DNA of 64,000 nt from Phlebopus portentosus (Eukaryota > Basidiomycota > Agaricomycetes > Boletales > Boletinellaceae). The DNA lies in NCBI GenBank assembly GCA_037892935.1, contig JAYXKI010000015.1:124001-188000 (forward strand), written 5' to 3'. Position 1 is the first letter of the stretch. Each line of letters starts with the position of its first letter. The position numbers and the translations under genes are program-made. The notes beneath the pieces were generated by a model. It ran no database searches, was not told the origin of the DNA, and worked only from the letters and a program-made list of their open reading frames with translations. Below are positions 1-8,608 of this stretch, one piece after another.

Positions 1-1311
1 AGAGGGGACAAGTCCCAATATTGGAGAGTGAAACAAGAGGGTGATGTAGACGATCCCGCACCCCCTACCCCCACACGATCAACGGCTTCATTACCAGGGC
101 CATCAACATCGACAGGTCAGACGTCAGCTCCACCCATAGCACCCTCGTTGTCTTTCACCGAACCACGAGAGCCAGCTCCGCTCGTACCAACAGACGAAGA
201 GGAGGAAGACGAAGAAGAAGAACAAGAGATGTCATTGTTGAAAGAGTCAATAACGGACCTTGCTACGGTGATCGTGCTAGCACTCCAAGCGGCAGGAGAA
301 GGAACGAGTAAAGGATCGAAGACGAACAAGGTTCATGTTGCCAAGCCCCGAGACTTCGACGGTGAACACGGATATGTCCACTTCAAACGAGAGTTGCGCC
401 TGTATGTTTATGCGTCGGAGTCAGAATTTAGGACAAGCAAAGCAAAGATCATGTTCGCTCTGTCGTATATGAAGAGCGGTGCTGCTGCGAGCTGGGTGGA
501 AAGCTACACGAGTGGCGCAATTGACGAACAGGGTAGGATAGCATTCAAGGACACTTGGGATGCTTTCCTAAAGAAACTTGACACCTCGTTTGATGATCCG
601 GCTCGTTCCCAGAAGGCCTTCGAAAGGCTCGACGCGATGTACCAAGGGGACCTCAACGCCGACGAGTTCTTCAATAAGTTTGACATTTGTCGAGTTGATG
701 CTGGACTGGCCACCGAGGCTCATGACGAATGGCTGATGAGTCGCTTGAAACGAGCACTAAACCCGAAGGTGGTTGAAGGTATCATGCGCCTACCCAATGA
801 GCTGACAACGTATGAGGAATTCAAGAAGGCTGCGGTCAAGGTCGACAGGGTCGAGCGTCAGATCAGGGATCTAATGGCCGAGCGTAGAAGGAAGATGGTT
901 GGCTCAACAGTGATGAAACCAGCGCCACCGCCACTAAGATGTCCAGTGCCGCCTCAACAAGCGACTCGCCCTTTCATCCCTCCCACCCAAGATCGTCGTG
1001 ATGCAACTGGAGTAACATACGGAGGCCTAGGTCAGCCGATAGAGGTGATGATGAATCAGGCGCGTCGCGCGTGCGCTTGCTATAAATGTGGTCAAGTGGG
1101 CCACTACATTCGGGAGTGCCCCCGAGGCCGTGAAGTGATACGTGCAATCATTGCGGCCTTTGTTCCAGCAGACAGAAAGGCGCTCTTCGAGGAACTCGGC
1201 CAAGTGAAGGAATCCTCCTTCGAAGAGGTCGACAACATCGATGTGCGAGCAGTGCCGACTAAACTGGAAGAACTCGTGGACGGCGAGGGTTTTCCGGAAG
1301 ACCAGACGTAG
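1..1311 (+). CDS. gag: Gag polyprotein of Gy2 (5' end beyond window)
   Basis: Capsid-type Gag of a Ty3/gypsy chromovirus, which forms the cytoplasmic virus-like particle and packages the element RNA. The frame is open from base 1, so the window starts inside the gene, about 50 residues into the Gag N-terminus by comparison with Gy1 and Gy7. Seen in order: a proline/serine/threonine-rich stretch, an acidic E/D run near nt 195-225, the capsid core (motifs VAKPRDFDGEH, FALSYMKSGAAASW, LDAMYQGDLNADEFFNKF), a basic P-rich linker, and a zinc knuckle CYKCGQVGHYIREC (CX2CX4HX4C) near nt 1075-1116. The C-terminal tail ends in TAG at 1309-1311, where it overlaps pol. This is the only Gag in the window with no internal stop in the part visible. 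Family assignment is firm; activity cannot be judged because the start is missing. Confidence 0.92.
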   Translation, partial: RGDKSQYWRVKQEGDVDDPAPPTPTRSTASLPGPSTSTGQTSAPPIAPSLSFTEPREPAPLVPTDEEEEDEEEEQEMSLLKESITDLATVIVLALQAAGEGTSKGSKTNKVHVAKPRDFDGEHGYVHFKRELRLYVYASESEFRTSKAKIMFALSYMKSGAAASWVESYTSGAIDEQGRIAFKDTWDAFLKKLDTSFDDPARSQKAFERLDAMYQGDLNADEFFNKFDICRVDAGLATEAHDEWLMSRLKRALNPKVVEGIMRLPNELTTYEEFKKAAVKVDRVERQIRDLMAERRRKMVGSTVMKPAPPPLRCPVPPQQATRPFIPPTQDRRDATGVTYGGLGQPIEVMMNQARRACACYKCGQVGHYIRECPRGREVIRAIIAAFVPADRKALFEELGQVKESSFEEVDNIDVRAVPTKLEELVDGEGFPEDQT

Positions 1312-1329
1312 ACGTCGGAACGACTGGTC
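1287..1329 (+). promoter_or_regulatory. -1 ribosomal frameshift signal between gag and pol (Gy2)
   Basis: In the gag frame the sequence reads GAG GGT TTT, i.e. the canonical X_XXY_YYZ slippery heptamer G_GGT_TTT at 1287-1293. A 6-nt spacer (1294-1299) leads into GACCAG (1300-1305), which is complementary to CTGGTC (1324-1329); an inner CGT/ACG pair extends the stem. The stem-loop covers the gag stop TAG (1309-1311). A -1 shift here enters exactly the frame that encodes Pol. The same arrangement is present in Gy1, Gy6 and Gy7. Confidence 0.8.
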
Positions 1330-1725
1330 GATCACCTAAAGGATTCTTTTCGTCGGACTCGTTAAAATATAATCGTCCTGTTGTACAATACCAAGATGCG
1401 AATATCAGTGATGGTTTCACCCTTCGAAAACTCCTTACCGACGTAATACCTGACGAACCTGAAGCGGATGACGATGACTTCGACGTCTACACAGATTTGT
1501 TGGTTAGAAAATGAATGCTCAAGCAGGCGATTCAAACGAGCTTAGTGTGGAAGAGCGGAATCAAACCGCTATAAAAGATGAGGTTGAGGCGGAAGCACCT
1601 TACTGCGAGAACATTGTTGCTCAGGCGAACGATACTAAAGCAGTATGGGATGTGGTTGGCAGATGCGCGGCTGAGGTATGGCGTGAGGGCATAGTGGACG
1701 CAGATCAATTCGTCAGGAGGGCGGG
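1293..1725 (+). pseudogene. pol: Gy2 pol, 5' part (interrupted by Gy1)
   Basis: Start of Pol in the -1 frame relative to gag: the linker around LKYNRPVVQYQDANIS, an acidic segment, then EAEAPYCENIVAQAN and the run to QFVRRAG just before the protease. A 1-nt deletion at about 1508 (related copies read AGAAAAGTGAATG where this one reads AGAAAATGAATG) creates an immediate TGA and shifts the frame. The gene is then cut at 1725 by insertion of Gy1 and continues at 8609/8614. Pol function is therefore lost twice over. Confidence 0.85.
1721..1725 (+). other. Target-site duplication GCGGG (left copy) of Gy1
   Basis: GCGGG at 1721-1725 directly precedes the Gy1 5' LTR (TGTAAGG...). The identical GCGGG at 8609-8613 directly follows its 3' LTR (...CCTAACA). 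Deleting Gy1 plus one copy restores an in-frame Gy2 pol. Confidence 0.95.
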
Positions 1726-2185
1726 TGTAAGGACTCGAACATTTTCTTTTATTTTCTCATATCATCTTTCGCTTTATTTTATTTCACCTTTCTTTTACAT
1801 TACTAATCCTCATTTACTAATTCCGTTCTCTCCGTCGTGGCTTATTCATCCTCAGTCATCAGCCATGACTAAATCCACTCCTTCCGACCATGACGCTCAC
1901 TAATCACTCCACTCTCTTATCATGTGACTCCTTATTAGAGTAGACCTTTCCCATGCTCAAAGTCTATATAAGTAGATAGTTTGACTCTTTCGTTCCTTGT
2001 CTTTCTATTCTACTACTTACCTTCACTGCGACATAGGTATCTACTCTTGTATTATTAGTTTGCTGAATTCTACTTACCTTCACTGCGACATAGCGTGCGT
2101 ATAGCCCGGCAACTCGCGTTAGCCAGTTGTTTGTTGTTATGTTGGCCACCTCGAGATCGACGCCCGTTAGTCTCGCCGCCTAACA
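1726..2185 (+). repeat. 5' LTR of Gy1
   Basis: TG...CA-bounded LTR. TATATAA at 1965-1971 is a TATA box; 34 nt downstream, 1999-2009 (GTCTTTCTATT) is the inferred 5' end of R and the primer sequence. The R/U5 part contains a 26-bp direct repeat (TTCTACTTACC...GACATAG) twice, with about 31 bp between the copies. U3 is of the type with the ACATTACTAATCC stretch shared with Gy7 and with the Gy5 3' LTR. Confidence 0.93.
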
Positions 2186-2186
2186 T

Positions 2187-2197
2187 AATAGAAAGAC
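2187..2197 (+). promoter_or_regulatory. Self-priming primer-binding site of Gy1
   Basis: AATAGAAAGAC lies one base after the 5' LTR and is the exact reverse complement of GTCTTTCTATT at 1999-2009, the expected first 11 nt of the transcript. No tRNA-type TGG follows the LTR. This is the geometry known from the Tf1/sushi chromoviruses, in which the folded-back, cleaved mRNA 5' end primes minus-strand synthesis. The same pair is present in Gy6, Gy7 and Gy8. Confidence 0.82.
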
Positions 2198-2647
2198 CTA
2201 CTCTCGAACCCGTGGTTAACCACTCGTTCGTCGCTACTCCACGCAGGAGACACATCGACGGTTGACGACCGCGCCCATCCCGGATTTATCCGAGCAACCC
2301 CTATCTTGCCCGTCAAGGTCCGACCGACTTTGACGTGTCCTGATACTTTCCGAAACAATTATATCACCGTGGCTCCAATTCGCTACCAGACTCGTTATCA
2401 ACCCCGCCGACGACCTTACATAAAGCCAAAGAGGTTTGTCGTACCTTGGACAGACGTTCAAGACCAGATCAGCCTAGGTAACATCGATCCGAACGACATA
2501 GTCTTTGGTCGAAACAAGGAAGGCTGTCTAGTCCCTGTTCGTATCGACGGTCCAGTCCCAGACCCCTACCCGCACTATCGTCAACGTGGTGCTCAGAATC
2601 ACCCTCCTTTGGAACCAACATCAGACGTTCTCGTGGGTGACGCATAG
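2192..2647 (+). CDS. Conserved leader ORF of Gy1 without ATG
   Basis: Open frame between the primer site and gag, ending in TAG. It has no ATG. The translated part contains RYQTRYQPRRRPYIKPKRF, VPWTDVQ, GNIDPNDIVFGRNKEG and VRIDGPVPDPYPHYRQRG. The same protein sequence is found, mostly conserved, in Gy7 (43,636-43,914), and degraded in Gy5 (about 24,240-24,530), which suggests selection on the protein. The N-terminal half is strongly basic. It could be a separately initiated accessory protein, an upstream exon of Gag, or a non-AUG-started N-terminal extension. I do not recognise a family. Confidence 0.5.
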   Translation, partial: KDLLSNPWLTTRSSLLHAGDTSTVDDRAHPGFIRATPILPVKVRPTLTCPDTFRNNYITVAPIRYQTRYQPRRRPYIKPKRFVVPWTDVQDQISLGNIDPNDIVFGRNKEGCLVPVRIDGPVPDPYPHYRQRGAQNHPPLEPTSDVLVGDA

Positions 2648-2703
2648 AGTCCAATCCTCATCAAGTATTTCATTTATCATCTACCTCGGTGCCTTTCGAC
2701 TAG

Positions 2704-4247
2704 TCGTCAATTTCAAAGACGAGCCGATCATCCGAAATTGGTCCCGTTCGAACACCATCCCGATCCCCGTTCCACCCCCAGCCTATCAAAGTGGAGCTAA
2801 CTGACGAGCAACAAGCAGCACTTCCGACAAACTCTAGGTGGAGCGCGTCAAAGAAGCAGTACATCGTCAGGTTGGGGGGTCAAAACTTCACTGCTTGGTG
2901 GGACAAAACTGCGAAGAAGTGGTATTCTACCAGAGGGGACAAATCCCAATATTGGAGAGTGAAAGAAGAAGGTGATGAAGACGATCCCGCGCCCCCTACC
3001 CCTACACGATCAACAGCTCCACTACCAGAGCCATCAACATCAAAGACAACGACATCAGCCCCTCCAACAGCACCCCCTCTATCGTTCACCGAACCACGCG
3101 AACCAGCTCCGCTCATACCAAGCGAAGAAGAAGAAGAAGAAGAAGAGGAAGAACACGAGATGTCATTGTCAAAGGAAACAATGACTGATCTCGCGATGGC
3201 GGTCGCACTAGCGCTCCAAGCTGCAGGCGAAGGCGCGAACCAAGGCTCGAAGACATCGAAAAAGGTCCACGTCGCCAAACCCAGAGATTTCGATGGCGAA
3301 CATGATTACATAGACTTCAAACGAGAACTACGTCTGTACATCTATGCATCTGAACATGAATTCAGGACGAACAAGAGCAAAATTATGTTCGCCCTGTCGT
3401 ACATGAAGAGTGGTGCAGCAGCTTGCTGGGCGGAAAGCTATACCAGCAGCGCAATCGATGCAGATGGCGACTTGAAGTTTACGGACAGCTGGGAAGCCTT
3501 CTTAAAGAAGCTGGACACGTTGTTCGATGACCCCGCCAGGTCTCAAAAGGCTTTCGAACGACTTGATGCGATGTACCAAGGAGACCTGAACGCTAATGAA
3601 TTCTTCAATAAATTCGACATCTGTCGAGTGGATGCTGGTCTAGCGACGGAAGCACATGACGAATGGTTGATGAGCCGCCTGAAGAGGGCTCTAAACCCCA
3701 AAGTTGTCGAAGGCGTCATGAGATTGCCTCAGGAACCGACGTCGTATGAAGAGTTCAAGAGGGCTGCCGTCAAAGTCGACAGGGTCGAGCGTCAAATCAG
3801 GGACCTGATGGCCAAACGTCGACGAAAGACAATAAGCTCGACGGAAACAAGGCCAGCTCCTCCGCCACCACCGAGACGGCCGGTACCAATCCAACAAGCG
3901 GCTCGTCCCTACGTGCCTCCCCCCCAAGATCGTCGTGACGTGACAGGGATAACGTATGGAGGCCTAGGTCAGCCGATGGACCTAATGATGAACCAGGCAC
4001 GTCGTACACGTGCTTTTACAAGTGTGGCCAGGTAGGCCACTACATCAGGGAATGCCCACAAGGCCGTGAAGCAATACGCGCCATCATTGCGGCTTTTGTT
4101 CCAGCAGACAGGAAGGTGCTCTTCGAAGAGCTCGGCCAAGCGAAGGAATCCTCCTTCGAAGAGGATGATGAGGTCGACGTGTGAGCAGTACCCGCTGAAC
4201 TAGAAGAACTCGTGGACAGCGAGGGTTTTCCAGAAGACCAGGCGTAG
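2704..4247 (+). pseudogene. gag: Gy1 gag, frameshifted in the zinc knuckle
   Basis: Gag of the same type as Gy2. The frame opens just after TAG at 2701-2703; the conserved N-terminus (VELTDEQQAALPTN, FTAWWDKTAKKWYSTRGDKS) has no in-frame ATG, and the first ATG in frame is at MSLSKET after the Glu run (about 3121-3155). The capsid core is intact. Near 4012 one base is missing (copies read GCTTGCTACAAG, here GCTTTTACAAG), so the CCHC knuckle is lost and the frame stops at 4035. In the original frame a further TGA (CGA in relatives) lies at 4182-4184 and the natural TAG at 4245-4247. Confidence 0.85.
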
Positions 4248-4265
4248 ACGTCAGAACGACTGGTC
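4223..4265 (+). promoter_or_regulatory. -1 frameshift signal, Gy1
   Basis: GGGTTTT at 4223-4229, 6-nt spacer CCAGAA, stem arms GACCAG (4236-4241) and CTGGTC (4260-4265). Pol codons are in phase with 4229, the position expected after a -1 slip. Confidence 0.78.
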
Positions 4266-7200
4266 GGTCTCCTAAAGGACTCTTTTCGTTGGACTCGTTA
4301 AAATATAATCGTCCTGTTGTACAATACCAAGATGCGAATATCAGTGACGGTTTCACCCTTCGAAAGATCCTTACCGACGTGCTGCCAGATGAATCTGAAG
4401 ATGACAACGATGACTTCGAGGTCTATGAAGATTTATTTGTCAGAAGAGCAGATACGCAAGCAGGCAAATTAAGAGAGGAAGAGCGGAATCAAACCACTAT
4501 AAAAAAGAGGTTGTGGCGGAAGCACCTTACCGCGAGAACGTTGTTGCTCAGGCGAACGTTACTGAAGCAGTGTGGGATGTGGTAGGCAGACGCGCGGCTG
4601 AGGTATGGCACGAGGGTATTGTGGACGCGGACCAGTTCGTGCGACGAGCGGGAGGAAAAGAGTTGGACGCCTTCGTTAGCATCGTACACCCAAAGGTAGC
4701 AGGAGATGACGAAGTAGACTTGTCGAACCCCCTACTCGAAGAGGAAAACTTCATTGATGCTCATGCACTGATCGACTCAGGATGCACGGGCTCATGCATC
4801 GACGAAGATTTTGTCAAACGATACGGTTTCCCCACCCAAAGGTACATTCGGCCTAGACCAGTCTTCAACGCTGACGGAACAAGCAACGAAGCGGGGTTGA
4901 TCAAGGAATATGTAGTCGTGTGGATGTTCTTCGGGAAACATGAGGAGGAGATTCGACTGGCGGTGACATCCTTGGCATCGAGCAACATCTTCCTCGGACA
5001 TGACTGGTTGACGAAGCACAATCCTGAGATCGATTGGAGGTTAGGAACAGTCAAGTTCACACATTGCCCTGACGAATGTGAGTCATTGCTATCGAGCGAG
5101 GAGATAGACGAGGAGTTTGTGAGGAATGTGCGGATGAAGGAAGCGGCGAAGTGGCCGCCTTACCTGGAGGAATACGCTGACGTCTTTAGTGAGGAATCGT
5201 TCGAACGCTTACCAAACCACCGAACGTGGGACCATGCTATCGACTTGAAGCCAGATTTTAAGCCCAGCAATTGCAAGGTTTATCCATTGTCGCCGAAAGA
5301 ACAAGAGGCGATGAAGGAGTTCATCGAAGAGAACCTAGCATCTGGACGCATCCGACAGTCGAAATCCCTGATGGCGTCTCCATTCTTCTTTATCAAGAAG
5401 GAAGATGGGAGCTTACGAGCAATCCAAGACTATCGAAAGCTTAACGAAGGAACGGTTAAGAACAAATACCCGTTGCCATTAATAAATGAGCTCATCGATA
5501 AGGTCAAGGATGCGAAATACATCACGAAGCTCGATGTTCGCTGGGGGTATTACAACATTCGGATTCGCGAAGGCGATGAATGGAAGGCGGCATTTAGGAC
5601 GAACTTAGGCTTATTCGAACCCACGGTCATGTTCTTCGGCTTGTGTAATGCGCCAGCGATGTTCCAAGGCTTTATGAACGACATTTTTCGGGAGCTAATT
5701 CATGAGGGTATCGTCATCATTTACCTCGACGACATCCTCATTTTCTCGAATGATTTGGAGGAACATCGCCAATGCACCAAACGAGTCTTTGAGATTCTAT
5801 GTCAAAACGGACTTTTCCTGAAGCCACAGAAATGTGAATTCGAGGTTGATACAGTTAAGTATCTTGGACACATCATCGGTAATGGCGAGGTTCGAATGGA
5901 CCCAAAAAAGACAACAGCGGTTCAAGAGTGGCCAATCCCGCGAAACGTTCACGAACTGCAACAATTCCTGGGACTAGGGAATTGGTTGCGACGATTCGTA
6001 AAGGACTATAGCTCTGTCGTTAAACGACTGACGACACTGACGGGTAAGGTGGAATGGAAGTGGGGCGAGGATGAACAAACGGCGTTCGAGGAGCTGAAGG
6101 GTCGGTTGAGTAGTCCCCCGGTTCTAGCCATCCCGAACAAGGAGGGTCCGTTCCGAGTCGAAGCAGATGCGTCGGACTTTGCATCTGGAGGAGTGCTCCT
6201 TCAGAAACAAGATGACAAGTGGAAGGTGATAGCCTATCGATCGTCGACTTTCTTGGAGGCCGAACGAAATTACGAGATCTATGACAAAGAGATGCTTGCA
6301 ATCATTCAAGCTCTTAAAGAATGGCGACAATACCTCCAAGGAGCCAGGAAACCCTTCGAAGTATGGACCGATCACGCAAACTTAACGTATTTCCGATCGC
6401 CTCAAAAGTTGAATCGTCGACAAGCTCGTTGGCGACTCGATTTAGCTGAATTTGACTTCACGTTAGTACACAAGCCAGGGAAGACGTTGGGCAAGGCTGA
6501 CATATTGTCGCGACGGGCGGACTACAACAAGGGCGAACGGGATAATGAGGACGTCACGTTCATCAGAGACGAATGGCTGGTCAGGGGAGCGGTGGAGACA
6601 TCAAGAGACGTGCTGGGTGAAAAGATTCGAAAGGCACAAATGGAGTTGAATGAGGAAGAGAGACCGACGAACTTAGTGTTCGTAGATGGGTTGTGGAAAA
6701 AAGAGGTGATGGTTAAGCTCTCGAGGACGAAGACGAAGAAGTTTCAAAACGTTTTCGTACCGACGAGCGTGAGGGAGGAAGTGATGAGGGAGTGTCACGA
6801 CTCGACGTTAGCAGGCCACCCAGGAGCAAACAAGACTGTTGCACTAGCAAGCCAAGGTTTCTGGTGGCCTAATATGTACGTCGATGTCAGGAATTACATG
6901 CGAGGATGCAATCGTTGTCAGCAGACAAAGGCCCTCAGAACAACAAGGGCAAAGGTTTTGCACCCTAACGAGGTGCCGGAGGTGCCATGGCAAGTTGTCA
7001 CGGTCGACCTGATCGGAGAGTTGCCGGAGTCAAATGGATTTAATGCGATTTGTATGGTAGTCGACCGCTTCAGCAAACAAATCTATGCGATACCAACGAC
7101 GACGAAATTGATGGCAGAAGGGATGGCCAGGATTTATAGGGACCATGTCTTCCGATTGCACGGCTTACCTCGAAAGATCATCCACGACCGAGGGGTACAG

Positions 7201-8151
7201 TTCGATGCGAAGATGATGAGGGAGTTGTACAAACTCCTTCATATTGAAGGTAATCCGTCAACGGCATATCACCCTCAAACAGATAGACAGACGGAACGAG
7301 TTAATCAAGAACTCGAACAGTACCTTCGACTATACGTCAATCCTCAGCAGTCGGACTGGGCGGACTGGTTAGCTCTTGCAGAGTTTGCGCACAACAATCG
7401 CGAACATTCAGCGACCAAACTATCACCCTTCTTCGTCAACACGGGACAACACCCTTCAGGCTTTACGGACGTTGAAATGACTTCGTCCAATCTATCAGCA
7501 GAAGAGTTTGCTAAACATGTCAAGGGAATACACAAACTCACTCAGGCCAATCTAACCCAGGCCAATGAAGACATGAAACACTTTTACGATCGTCATGCCG
7601 GAAAGTCGGTAGTATATGAGATGGGACAAAAGGTCTTCTTGGATGGTCGAAACATTAAGACGATCAGACCGACGAAGAAGATGGACGACAAATGGTTTGG
7701 CCCATTCGAGGTAATGGAAAAGGTGGGCGCGAGCACGTATAAGCTAAAGATCCCAAAGACATGGAAACACATTCATCCCATCTTTAACGAGATCCTGCTC
7801 AAACCGGCCATTCAACCGTCTTTCGAATCACAAAAGAAGCCGCCTCCACCCCCGCCAGTGATCATTGACGAACAGGAAGAGTACGAGGTTGAAGAAATAC
7901 TCGACTCACGTCTACATCGAGGAAAGCTCCAATTCTTGGTCAAGTGGGTTGGATATGAGGAAGCGACATGGCAGCCGGAATCCGACATCAAGGATAATGC
8001 ACAGGAATCAATTCAAGAATTCTATCGCAAACATCCTGGAGCTCCACGAAAGTTGACAATACCTCGACAAAGCATGCGAGCACTGTATAGGTTCACGTCA
8101 TCAGAAGGATTATGTGGTTGGTCGGGACGCCCAACCTTGAGAGGGGGGTGA
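4229..8151 (+). CDS. pol: Gy1 Pol: protease-RT-RNase H-integrase-chromodomain
   Basis: Pol polyprotein of a chromovirus. The frame entered by the -1 slip is broken by a 1-nt deletion near 4508; from 4513 it is open for 1212 residues to TGA at 8149-8151. Numbering from 4513: retropepsin [10 protein letters not shown] (catalytic Asp ~88); reverse transcriptase with YLDD (~404); RNase H with VEADASDF (~552), YDKEM and VWTDHANL; integrase HHCC zinc domain (HDSTLAGH...CNRC), then catalytic VTVDLIGE (~832), HDRGVQFD (~891) and the Glu of TERVNQE (~928); GPF/Y module KWFGPFEVMEK; chromodomain VEEILDSRLHRGKLQFLVKW (~1123-1175). The chromodomain is known in this clade to steer integration to heterochromatin. 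YHPQTDGQ is changed to YHPQTDRQ. All domains are otherwise complete, so the domain core could be functional, but normal translation is blocked by the early deletion. Confidence 0.93.
8139..8151 (+). promoter_or_regulatory. Polypurine tract of Gy1
   Basis: GAGAGGGGGG followed by TGA, directly abutting the 3' LTR at 8152. The last Pol codons and the stop lie within this tract. Such a tract is the expected plus-strand primer; the same layout recurs before the 3' LTR in Gy2, Gy3, Gy6 and Gy7. Confidence 0.8.
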
Positions 8152-8608
8152 TGTAAGGACTCGAACATTTTCTTTTATTTTCTCATATCATCTTTCGCTT
8201 TATTTTATTTCACCTTTCTTTTACATTACTAATCCTCATTTACTAATTCCGTTCTCTCCGTCGTGGCTTATTCATCTTCAGTCATCAGCCATGACTAAAT
8301 CCGCTCCTTCCGGCCATGACGCTCACTAATCACTCCACTCTCTTATCATGTGACTCCTTATTAGAGTAGACCTTTCCCATGCTCAAAGTCTATATAAGTA
8401 GATAGTTTGACTCTTTCGTTCCTTGTCTTTCTATTCTACTTACCTTCACTGCGACATAGGTATCTACTCTTGTATTATTAGTTTGCTGAATTCTACTTAC
8501 CTTCACTGCGACATAGCGTGCGTATAGCCCGGCAACTCGCGTTAGCCAGTTGTTTGTTGTTGTGTTGGCCGCCTCGAGATCGATGCCCGTTAGTCTCGCC
8601 GCCTAACA
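8152..8608 (+). repeat. 3' LTR of Gy1
   Basis: 457 bp, TGTAAGG...CCTAACA, followed by the GCGGG target duplication at 8609-8613. Nearly identical to the 5' LTR. Confidence 0.94.

Larger units (their letters stand above)
1726..8608 (+). mobile_element. Gy1: full-length Ty3/gypsy chromovirus nested in Gy2
   Basis: 6883-bp element with two LTRs of 460 and 457 bp beginning TGTAAGG and ending CCTAACA, a 5-bp target duplication GCGGG, a self-complementary primer site, ATG-poor leader, gag, pol and a polypurine tract. The LTRs differ mainly by a 3-nt insertion after the R start and a handful of transitions, so insertion is fairly recent. It is structurally complete but carries a 1-nt deletion in the Gag zinc knuckle (~4012), a TGA in the gag tail (4182) and a 1-nt deletion at the start of pol (~4508), so it is unlikely to be autonomous. 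Confidence 0.95.

Noticed and set aside
117..329. Serine-run ORFs on the strand opposite gag (also 2880-3278, 36,020-36,232, 43,005-43,235)
   Set aside because: They are the antisense of the Gag acidic run (GAA/GAG read as TTC/CTC-type codons) and have no independent support.
2690..2703. Intron joining the leader ORF to gag with acceptor TTTCGACTAG
   Set aside because: The AG is present in Gy1 and Gy6 but not in Gy7 or Gy5, and no matched donor is conserved, so splicing here is unsupported.
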